From positions 140,324,615 through 140,388,614 of the forward strand of contig OW121848.1 in assembly GCA_933228895.1 (NCBI GenBank): DNA of 64,000 nucleotides, given 5' to 3'. This document shows positions 11,701-23,700 of the stretch, piece by piece. This DNA comes from Platycnemis pennipes (lineage: Eukaryota; Arthropoda; Insecta; Odonata; Platycnemididae). A model generated the notes under the pieces. The model saw only the letters and a list, made by a program, of their open reading frames with translations. It did no database searches and was not told the origin of the DNA. The translations under genes were made by a program, and so were the position numbers. The stretch's first letter is position 1. Every line of letters starts with the position of its first letter.

Positions 11701-14700
11701 TTTTTCTACCATTACGTTTACCCGGCAGTCTTTCCCTCCCTTTATTTCACCAAAACATTACACCAACTAAAACTAATGTCTGTCGCCGAATTGCATAGAA
11801 TAAATTCGTCAATTCGTTGAACATTCAGTTGTGAATCTTAGTTATTTATATGTGAATCAGTCGAACAATGTATCCCTTTTTTACATCCTTAATGCGATAT
11901 TTGCCTAGTAGTGTTAAAATTCATTATCACCATGTATTCCGCTCATCACAAAGAATCTGATGCTATGTTCTTCGGAAGATTTTACCTCGCGTTTTTTTTA
12001 ACTTCCGAGACTCAGATCGAGAGGTAGTTGTAGCACACTAGCTTGTAGTAAATACGTGCTTACAGTTCTAAAAATACGAGACGATGGTTATTAAAACGGT
12101 AATACAAGTACGATCACACGTGTAAACAAAATCTTACGTTAGATCGTCTTCGAATTTCCATACCCCCCGTCGCGAGACCATAAGAAGAGTTCTCCTCCCC
12201 TCCCCACCTTTCACGCTCGACGTAATTATTGAATAGCCCCCTTAGCTCCCTCTCGAAGCAATTTAGTTAGGTCACAAATCACCTCAAATATGACATTCCT
12301 GAATATGATGCTGCCGTTGCTAATTGCCTCATGTTTTCGCTCGCAGTGGCGCGATTACGTTTTGTTTGTTTATACCAATATTTTTACATTTTTGGTTCCC
12401 TCTTAAAATCAAGGGTTCACAACCACGTTAATCAAATTGTTATTCGCTCCTAAACTTCACTCGTGCCATCAGATTTTGATCCAGTCTAACAACTTGGGAT
12501 TGGTTTGTATTTTTCGCGCAACCTGTGCCGGAGTCCGCCAGTAAATTCGCCATTAACTTTCCCTTCGATGCCTTTTCAGTAATCTTAAACTTCCCAGAGC
12601 TACCACGACGCGCTACCTCGTCCTTCAAGAATTAGACATTGTTAATTTGTAATTTTACCGAAGGAAACATACACGGCCACGGAAATGCGATAGGCGGCTG
12701 CGTACCCGTGGCCGCGAAAAATGTATTATAAGTATGTATAATTTGTGTTAGGGCTTAACTTGTGAAGGTTTAATGTGTTTTTTCATTCTTATAGCTTTTA
12801 ATGTATTGATGTCAGCTTTTAACATTTTCTGAGTTATGACGAAAATTTAATTCATCAGAAATGTAATATTCCGATAATAGCAGACCTTTTGGCGATCGGT
12901 CAGGGAAATTGGTAAAGCCATCAGGGAAAAGTCAGGGAATTTGAAAATTGGATATCAGTAGCCACCCTGTTTTTACTCCTCTAACAATATTTTCAAGTCC
13001 CTGAGTTGCATTCAAACTGTCTTGGACAACCAAATTTAATTTATGCGCAAAGCATGGGATGTGTTTATCCTTACTAGCATAGGTTGTTACTCCTTTGACC
13101 ATGTTTGCAGCAGAGTCAGTGGTAACAGCAACAACCTGAATATCCCTAATTCCGAAAGACTCCAATTCTTCCCTAAAAACTGCAGCAATTGTATCACCTG
13201 TATGGTGTTCTGTAAGATGGACTGCCGATAAGGTGATGAGCACAAGTTTGTCTTGATCAATGTAATGTGCTGTGATGACGAGGAAGATCCTTGTTGTACT
13301 TTGGATAGTGCAAATATCATTTGTCAAGGATTCTGCTTCAGTTAACCTTTTCTTTCCACCACTTCCTTCATCAAAGAGTAACGCTGATAACTCTACCAAG
13401 TATACGAGCAGCATTCCCACGTCTCTCCAAAGTATAACAGCTAAATATATAGCCACGAAGATATTCATTTGCTTTTTCCTGAAAGTATTCTATATGAATA
13501 TTTTTTCAATATTCATTACGATATATTTGCCAAAAAATATTATTCGATAATTTCAAAGTATTGCGGAAAAAATATGGAATATTTGATACATCGATATTTT
13601 TTGAACATCCCTAATATGAGATATATTGATTTGATCTGCAAAATATGGTAGGCAAAAGCAAGGTCTCAAATGTTAAATTGTTTACTGTGGTGTAAACTAA
13701 GGATAAGAGATTCTATGTATATCTGTTCGTATTGAGTTGTGGCATTGTGTTGTCATTTTAAGACTTTCCCTTTGTCAAACAAAGTATGAGAATCACACGG
13801 ATAGAAAACACTTCGTTAAATTCCTTAGAAAATTTAACGTGGTACAACCAATGTTTCACCTATTAGGGCATAATCAGGTAGAATACAATGTTGTATTGTA
13901 CCTTTTATATCTTAGTATTACGCCTGATGATGGATCAATAGGTTGGACCTTATTAAATTTTGTGGAATTTTATTTTTTATCAGTCACATGGATTGGTTCC
14001 AAAGAGTATTGCCTTCCGCAGTCAACTATCAGAACAATGTAGAATAATTTTTTAATTAAGCAACAATAATATAAAAAGTTAAAACCAAAAATGAAAACAA
14101 GCAACTTTTAACTCAGCGCCTGCCATTCTAAAGCCCTGATTGGAGAGGAGAATAGAGGTTTGAAAAGCATTGGTAAAATATTGAAAATCCGGGGGGAAAC
14201 AATCCAGGGGAAAAATTCGGTGCTGGGGGAAGAAAATTCTGGAAACAATTCAACATATGTAATGGCCCTGCCACAGGACATACCTCAGCGAAAAGGTTAA
14301 ACAAATAACAGGGTAATTATTCGCTCAAGTAAGCCTTAATACACCCTATGGAAAACATATGCCAACCTTTCCTACGAAATGGAAATCAGACGAGCCAGGT
14401 ATTTAGTATTTTATTTTCTCAAGAAATTGGTACAAAATTATTGTGAGGCAAGGATGACATTGCATGACTAAAGATATTCATTTTTGGGCAACATTATCAA
14501 GAAATAATGTTATACGAGGTCGTACTAAATCTATTATTATTATTTTGCTGATGACACATTTCTCTATTTATTGTCTTAAATTGTGTAGGGCACTGAATGA
14601 ATGCAGTTGTAGTTTTCACACCATGGCAATGGTCTCATTTATAATATTGTGGAATGCAACAGGTGGTATTTATTACTAACTCTATGAACATTTTTCTGCA

Positions 14701-17700
14701 GGTCTGTGCCCTCAGAGTAACTGAGAAGGCAAGAGGAAGGATTCTGGGTGCTGGTGGTGAAATTATTACCTTTGATCAACTAGCCCTACGTGCCCCAACT
14801 GGAAAGAACACAGTTCTCATGCAAGGTACTGTTTTGATGGAATGATATATTTTTTTCCCATGAAATTGAATTAGTGTACATTATTTGCAAGGTCAAAGTA
14901 ATTATCAGTTTTTAAAAGTATTTGCCAAGTAGTGAAAAGTCTGTGATAAAGACTAACATTTCCGTTTACCCTCTAGAGGTTAATGTTAAATTCATGCTCT
15001 AAAGGCCTGGTTACATAATACATAGGGACACCGAAAAATGGTGAATAAAAGTCATCAAAAGCGGTGTTTAAAATGACAAAAGCGGTAAATAAAATCGTTT
15101 TAAAAAGGTGAAAGCTGTGTTTAATGCTGGGAAAAAGGAGTCTTAAAGGAAGGGTTTTTTTAAAAATATTATTAATAAAGACTTCATACCAATGTGAACA
15201 AACAGTTAATAGTACATACATTTGAGATCCAATACAGAAGTTATGGCTATGCTACGCAACATAAAAAACACAGGTAAAATTAAGTTAAAGGCAAATTAAT
15301 GAGATAATGGTAATAACAATAACAGAGTGGAGTAGTGGACTGCAGGTAATGAAGTTCGATTCTTACGCTGTTTAAAATTTTTCTTTCAACCATTGAATAA
15401 AAAACTTTATCATCCTTCATTTCCAACCTTTGTGTGTGGATAGTGACTTTTTTGTACTTCTATCGCTTCAACTAGATTTACAAATGCGTTACTCAAAAAT
15501 ACACTGTAAAGTTAATGTAATGATTCCACGAATTAATTCTGTAATATAAATTTTTCCAATCATTTCCTTTCGCCTAATTTAATTATTTTTTTTGCTTATA
15601 ATTTGGCATTAAATTTCTGATAATTTACTTTTTTTAACAGCCTACTAGCATTACCCTATGAATACAGCACGGCTGTATTCTTAGGTAGTGTTAAGGATCG
15701 AACTCGCGACTGGCAGTACACTAGCCCTCATTTTTAACAACTACGCTCTCATAGGTTCACGGGAATCTGGCGCATGACATTCGGCTTAATTTTTTTTCTC
15801 GCACATCCGGGCCTATGGAGAGAAAGGTCAATACGAGTATTTTTTATTTTGTTTTCCTTGTTTGTTGCACGGAAAAAATCTTCTTCTCATTTCGTGACCC
15901 GAGTTACTTAACCTCTCCTTGTTGGTTTCTACCATAAGTACATTCCATTCGCGGGGCGCATCGATCACGAGGCCGCGAGATGTTAAAATCTCCGATCCGG
16001 ATCTGAATTTTTACTGTCTCTGGATATGATTTCAGTAGCGAATGAAATGAAAGACTCGTGGTTCTTTGGATCCGACCCGACCATCCTTAATTTGTGAGTG
16101 GTTCATTTGTAAATCTAATTTAAACAACAAAGTAAATAATAAAGTGAGTATTCAGATGAAATGGTTTGAAATTGAATATGATAACATTTTCGGTGCAGTG
16201 ACTGGAAAAAAAATTAAACTGCGATTGGGATCGAACTTCGCCCAGTACACTAGCTCTCACTGTACGCCTGATCCCGGCGAATGTAGGCTACCCGCATGAC
16301 ATCCTACGTATTTTTTTCCCCCGCGAATATTCCCGAGGTAATGGGGGAAAAAAGTCATATTTCTTTATTTTGCTTCTAGTTGCATGGGAACGTTTTCATC
16401 TAATTACGTGACCTTAGTTACACATCCTCTTCTTGTCAATATCTACCGCACCTACATTCCATTCACGGGGCATTTCGATCGCTAAACCGCGAAAATTTAA
16501 AATCTACGATCCGATTTTACTCCGTGTCTTTGGATCCGAATCCGGTACCGAGAAAAATGAATGATCTGATTCGGCCATCACTAAAGAAAATATTTCATGC
16601 TAAAAAATTCGGCATTTGCAAAATATCTCAAATTTCGTTAAAAAATCGCGTTTCAAAGAAGACACGGTTAATTTCGCGATTAAACCCTAAAGTCGCTTAT
16701 TTCGTGAATCCTGTCGCAAAAAACGTTTCGCGAAAACGTCATGTCCCTAATAATACATTAACATGTACAAGTTCATATACGTTTGCATGAATGGTTTCAT
16801 GTATTTCTCTGTGAACGAATGGATGAATCAGTGGTTACATTGTGCATGGAACCGTACATGCTTTCGCACAATTTTCTGGGTAGGCACTTGCGATTATTGA
16901 TGTTTTCATCTTTGCTAAGTGCAACATTCAAATAGTCAAAGACAAAAATTCATTAATGTATATTGCAGTTGAGCATCTTTAATCCGGCATAGTCAGGTCT
17001 GAAGTGATGCCGGAATAGTGATTTTGCTTGACTATTGGTCATGCATGGCAACTGGTCTATTTTTGACATCCAGATGCTTCCATTGAAAGGAGTCAATTAA
17101 TTATAACAAAATATATTTGTTTGCCATTTACTGAACATAATTATTAAAATAGTCATTGGGAATAATCAGAAAGAAATGGTTTCTTAATTCACAAAGTTAC
17201 TAATTAAAAGTATCGAAATTGCGCAGAGAGTGAAAATAACTGAAGCTAAGCATCATGTGCATCATATTGCTGCACATTTAAAAGTATAATATTATTATTG
17301 GAAAAGGGTATATATTATTTGATACAGTAAAACCCCTTATTTGCACTTTTCTAGGGACCCCAGAAAAAAAGTGCAAATTGCGGGAAAATGCAAATGGTGG
17401 GAAATGGAGAATTTTCACTTTTACATACGTACTCGCTTGGGAAATGTTAAAAATATAAAGCAAGCTGGTAAACTGAAACAGAGGAATAGTATTATTTATT
17501 TTTTTAACTACAGCTCTCTTCATTTACTGTGAATAACATGCATTGATTATTATAAATTAATAAAATAAAAAGCAAACTATTTTTCTCTTTCTCAAGCATT
17601 TGCTCATTGCAGTTTCCACCTAACAAGAAATTCCTTAGTGTGTGAACAGCACATGCTGTGTCATGGTATGAAGGTGAAGGAGTCTCTTCATCCTCCGTGT

Positions 17701-20700
17701 CCTCCTCATCTGCATCTTCCTCCGGGTGTTTACCCAAAATGTCATCTACACTCTCTATGGCAGTTGTTACAACTCAAGAATCTAATTTGACAAACTCCGA
17801 GAAAGTATAATTTGTCTTAAGAAGATTCCAGTCATTGTCTATAGTATCATCATCACAAGTAAATTCAACTGGAATTTCTTTGCCACTATCAACATGAAAT
17901 CCTGCTCTTCTAAAGAAGTTATATATTGTAGAGTCCTTAACCTGTTTCCAGGCTCATGATATATAGTGAAAGGCATCCAGTACACTCAATTTGATTGTCT
18001 TTATGTCCCTACCACAAGTGCAGAGATATCAATTTTTGTACAAACATTCTTCGATAATGCACCTTAAATGAGTGAATTATTCTTAAATCCAATGGTTGGA
18101 GCAAACTGGTACAGTTTGCTGGAAAAAATTTTAAATGTACATTTCTTAAGTGTACATTCCGTGGATGGGGTGGGCACTGATCAATAAACAGCAGAATTTT
18201 CCTGTTCTGCGACCCCATTTTCGCATCCAGAGCAAGAAGCTGATCCTCAAATATTGCTGAGGTCTTCCATGCTTTGGTATTTGTGGTGTATCTAGAGGGC
18301 AACTGTTTTACGCGCTTGAAACACCTAGGACTTTTTGATTTGCCAATCACTAGCGGCTGAAGTTTCTCACTTCCATCTGCATTTGTGATTAGTAAGACAG
18401 TAAGTCTTTGTTTACTAAGGTACCCTCCATGACATTGTTCCCCTCTGAAGCACACTTTTTTTGCTGGCAGCACATTAAAGAATAATCCTGTCTCATCTGC
18501 ATTGAAAACATCTTTTGGGCTCTAGCCTTCCAGAAGTCTAATCAGTTCAGATACTTTCCATTGAGTTGCAGTCTCAATGTTAACACCTTTACTTTCACCA
18601 CTCACAGTCTTGTATGCAAGATTGTACCAATTTTTGAATCTATCTAACCAACCATTGGATGCCGTAAAATCTTCGATTCCCGATCTTGTGGCGATATGCA
18701 ACTTTTTTTTCTCGTAAGATGACGCCATTCACAGGGACATTTGATGGTCTTCACCTAAAAACCATTTTTTCAGCATTCGTTCTAATTCTTCATACCTGGA
18801 ATTCTTTACATGTTTTCTCTTTTTAGACAAATTTCCACGTTTGCATGTTTTACAATCGCATCACGATTTTTCACTATGGTATTCAATGTCGAGACCAGCA
18901 ATCTGATTGTGAGTTGCTTCGCCAGATCAATGTGGGTTCCAATATGGGCATCGATCGAAGTTGATCAACTTGCCCTAAAATTTTCATTTTGTTCTCAATT
19001 GAAAATGTCCGTTTTTCACCTCGCCTTTCCATTTTCAAGCAGGAGAAATTCTCTTTTCCGTACTAATTGAGGGTAATTACCCTCCATTAGTAAACTTAGC
19101 AACAAACGAACATACACGAACACACGACAAACTGTCGTGCAACTTCATAATTTTTAAATATTATAAGTATTTGCGATGCAGTGTGGCTTGAATGGGATAA
19201 TGCAAGTTCCAGTAAGTTTTATATTTAAGTAACCCATCATTGTCATTACTGTTGAATGAAGTCAGCGTAAATGATCCCAGTTGTCGTTATATAGTTCCGG
19301 CATTTATCACGTTTCGTCACGTCTGGTTCAGAAGTCGCTTTCATTCGTAAATTTATCAAATTCTGTACTAAATCAATAATGTCAACATTCCGACAGGAGT
19401 TCTTAACATTGTATTTATTATTAGCTGGGTAGTCCTACAATACATTCATTTCATATCACGAATATTTTCCTCGCGGAAGATAACGAGATGACGTATATCA
19501 AATTTCCGACACTAGTGGCGTTGTGCCCCGCCACATTCAAATTCTTCCCGAAAATAGTTCTCGTTACTGCTCTCTCTCTCTTGTATTTTTAAGTACATAT
19601 GTACGAAAGGACGCCACAAGATGGTTTGTAAGGGCTGATATGCACGAGTAATTGTTTTAGTCGGGAAATTATTTTTTTGGTCAGCACATAATATTGCAAA
19701 TAGCGGGAAAACGGAGAAACATGCGGTGTAAATACAGGGTTCTACATACGTTGCAGAGATAGGAAATTTGATGGGACCCCAAAAAAAAGTTGCAATTTGC
19801 GGGAAAATGTAAATTCCGATAACGCAAATACGGGGTTGTACTGTATTTCTTTTGCATTGCTTCGCGCAACATATTTCCTACCGCGCTTGGTTTGTTATCA
19901 GCTGATGTCAACGCAAGGGTGGGACGCAATGTCAACGCGTGGGTGTCGTCTGCACGGCCGCCCATCCCTACGTCGCGGGCTATCGGACTGGGTCATTGTT
20001 TAAAGACAATCATCAACAGTAGTCTTCCTTCAACAATTTCAGGGTCATCACCTTCATACCCACTTGGATTTGTTGTTATTAATTACCATTTCAATGACTT
20101 CATCATCTGTGAAATGTTGAGTGGTGAGAGTATCGTGGCTGCTAACTATGCTTTCCTCTAAATTTACCAATTCAATTTCCTTTAATTCTGGTTTACAGAT
20201 GCTGTTTGCAATCTCCATCAACATTTTTATCCTCAGAAACATGAAATTTTTCAAATCCCCACTTATTTTGTCGGCTTCAAACCTTAAAGTAGGTCACAAT
20301 TTAAACCACACGTATTATAGACTGTGAAGCCTATTACATGCACGCGAAATTTCCCACATTACGTCTTTTAGGTTGATCACGTCTGATTCTGAAATAGCTT
20401 ATCCTGCTCCTTTAGCATTTGGTCGAAATCCTAAGGCCTTCACTTTGACGCAATCGAAACCACGAGACTTAATTCAACACTTAAATCTTCTTTCATGGTT
20501 TTTCTCTGTCATCAATGTCGCCGTGTCACTTTAACAGTGAAATTTTGAGGATTTTCTCTTTCAGCTTCTTAATGTGCTATATTGTTGAAGATCCCACCCA
20601 CTATGTTTCAAACAAACGCTTTTTACTGATGCAACGGCATCAAGCTTTTTCACAACTTGCATTTTTTCTGCGATCGTTAATGTTTTGTACTGATGCCTTA

Positions 20701-23700
20701 CTCTTCGGCTGTTGCCACAACTGTACATATGAGATATGATTTGGGAGAAACAAATGCAGATAGCAAATAATTTTATCAAATTACGTCTTGTGGTCAATCA
20801 AAAATGTGTGCACCATTGAAGGTGGCCGATCTGTGAATTAGTTGTCATCCATTTCGGCGATTGTCTTCATATTTATATGTTTACTTAAGTTTCAGAATAA
20901 TTCCAGTGTACACGATGTACCAGAAATTAATATGTTCAAATTATTCTGATTCACGGAATGGGAAAATTAATGTTAGGAATGGGATCATATCTTGACAGGT
21001 TATGAAGCAATGTTTCGGGATTTTCCACAAAGTACCGGGTCATGGCGAAATTGCCGGATTATGGGTGTTCCCGGATTAGGGATTCCTAGGATTAGAGATT
21101 AAGGGTGCTCAACTGTATTACTTAGAAGGTGTCAAGCTGGAACACTCAAGCTTTATACTCATATCTGACTGTCTTTCACACAAAACTGTTGCAATCTACT
21201 CATTTTAGAAGCAGATAATACCCCTTCTATGCAAAAAAAAGTGCCAGAACTGAAGAAAATAATTTATTTTCTGATGGTTGTGCTGCACAGTACAAGAATA
21301 AAAATAACTTTAACCTGTACTTGCACCAATCCGACTTTGGGGTGTCTGCTACATGGCACTTTATTGCCACCTCGCATGGGAAAGGGCCATGTAATGGTGT
21401 AAGTGATTGTGTAAAGAGGTTGGCTGTCAGGGCTAGCTTGCGGAGTCCATATGATAGACAAATCAGAGCCCCTAAGGACCCATTTGATTGGGCTGAAGCT
21501 AATTTGAGCTCCTTGACATTTCGGTTGGTGTCTGTAGAAGAGATGAAAGCAACGTGTCAATCTCAGCCAATTTTCGGAATGTTAAGTTTCCACTACTTAG
21601 AACCGATATCCACAACAATGCTATGAATGAAACTATACTCTTCGTCTGCTGAAAGCAAAGATGTCCTGCTGATCCCAGGGGAAGAAAGCACAATCGACAC
21701 AGAAGATGAGTCTGAAGAGGATGATTTTGAGTCAGATGTGAATGAAGATGGAACAGAACATGTTCTAACTATTGATGGCATTGGTGAATATGTCAACAGT
21801 GTGCAATATGACACACTGGTGGCTCGCATCTGTTTTTGAGAAGATAATGCCTGGAGAACTTAGTTTGATTTCTCTATCCCCATGGGCCATCTCCATCCTT
21901 TGTATACTCCCCAAAAGACGATGACCTCATGCTTCCTCTAAGCCATGGACTGGCAAAGGTGAGTGTCCAGCTAGGAGGGATGTCGGCTGCACATACAAGA
22001 TCACAGAAGAGGACAGCAAAGCGGCTACTAGATGGCTCTCAATGAATTGAGATCAAGATCAGATAACAGAGTAACCAGTTCTTACTTGTATGTGGAACTG
22101 CAAAATGATGAACCAAATAAAACTAATTGGTGGTCTATTTCTTTGAATAGCAGGCAAAAAGAGGTGGATTGCTGTTCACCTAGAAGAAAATTCTCCACAG
22201 AGAACCACATATCTCAAAAACCAAATTTTTAGCCATCCTAAAATTTTGTGTTTGTACCCATATATGTGCAGTTTAATAATACCAAGTTTTAACAAAATTG
22301 AAGATGGTGTATTTGACCTTTGACCAAGCCTAGATGTAGGTCCATTCTTTGATGCCATTTAAAATTGAGTATTTGACCGTCAATCCATTTACTAGGAAAT
22401 TTAATTACCTTTTCAATGAGTCCAACCCAAAGTCTGTAGCTTGGATAGGAGCTAGCTTATTGCCAGTAAACTAAAGTAATGCACAAAAAGACCACCATAA
22501 GGTCAAATATGACCCCCTCATAAATCCCTATCCAATCATCCCAAAAATACAACAAAAAAACATTTTTTACTTATTATGGTATGAGCAACTGCACCAAATT
22601 TCACGAAAATCCAAGGTGGTCAAAAAAAATGTGTTGGTTTATTTCATATGGAATGACCCCATATCATTCAAGGGATTAATCCATTAATTGGTAAAATAAG
22701 CTCTCAGCATGTCGTCTTGAAAGTGAATTTCATGAATTCAGCAGTAGAAAAATACCGTGATATGCAAACTGAAATCTGTGGATTGTTTAACCTGTTGTCC
22801 TTAAATTAGACTCTGTGCAAGTAATTGAAAATGACAAGAGAAGATATAATGACAAATGTGAATTTGATGGATCCTCGTCAACCTTGCATTTTCTAGTTCT
22901 CTGTGGACCCTCAGCATAAAAGTTGAGGTATTCTTGAGATAATAAACTAGCTTTCCATCCACATGACCATCTGTGGATAATGATGTTAATTGCAAATTGA
23001 CCCTTGTTTTCATCACTGAAGAATATAGTTTAGATTTCTTTTAACTTGCTTGGTGTTACTGTTGCCTTGTAGTGGTTATGAATTTATTATTACCCTCTCA
23101 ATCTTGGCATGCATCTACCCCTGTCTGGGTAGAGTGTGAGTGCTTATGGGAGGGACATTAAAATGTGGACTATGCCTTCGGTGCCCACGCTTTTCTCTGC
23201 CTGGGTTCCATCCTCTGAGTCCTCTACATTCATTATTTCTAATGCTTTTTTAATAATACCATTTAATAATATTGTTATAATTTAATAATATCATTTAGGT
23301 AAATAACATTCAGTAGTTATAACGTAAACAAACATTGCATAGTATAATCACAAATTCACATTATGGGAGTGTAGGCAATAGATTCATTCATACATATAGC
23401 CAAACGAGGTAGTAGGGTTTTTTATTTGATCACATTTGTTTTTAAATAAGTTAGTGAAATCTTTTTTACATATTTCTTCCTTTTTCTCCAGGTAATGGGG
23501 CATGAAATGTTTTATTATTGCAGAATTGAGAAAAGAGTTCAGATGTTTTTAGGAATTTATTTATTAGTGAGGAATGTTCAATGATTTTCAGCTGTGCCTA
23601 GATAAAATGATACTTCTTATAGTGGTATACACACAATTTTGAAATAAATTTTACCCTTCCTTAAATTATACTCACAAGGAGAGTCTATGGCATTTGCGAT

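Larger units (their letters stand above)
10261..13613. mobile_element. hAT element with perfect 8-bp TSD
   Basis: An identical 8-bp repeat ATATGAGA flanks the element (10253-10260 and 13614-13621). Termini are TAGTGTTGCTCA on the left and, inward on the other strand, TAGGGATGTTCA on the right, followed on both sides by runs containing AAAAAATATCG. This is the hAT signature. It carries a broken transposase on the - strand and contains a younger insertion at 11567-12969. It sits inside RpL18 intron 3. Confidence 0.9.
16966..21115. mobile_element. Outer pogo/Tigger-like element
   Basis: Left end CAGTTGAGCATCTTTAATC and right end (inward, other strand) CAGTTGAGCACCCTTAATC are near-identical inverted repeats. 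A TA follows the right end, while the left flank has TG, probably a decayed TA. A second Tigger sits inside it (17325-19843). What remains of its own coding region is a helix-turn-helix start (20797-20561, -) and an acidic C-terminal-like piece (20254-20054, -). The catalytic domain appears to have been lost. Without the inner element it is about 1.6 kb. Confidence 0.8.

Noticed and set aside
15022..15661. Possible hAT element with TAGGG ends
   Set aside because: The left TAGGGACACC and right TAGGGTAATG agree only for five bases, and the flanks ATAATACA/TGAATACA match at 6 of 8; not enough.
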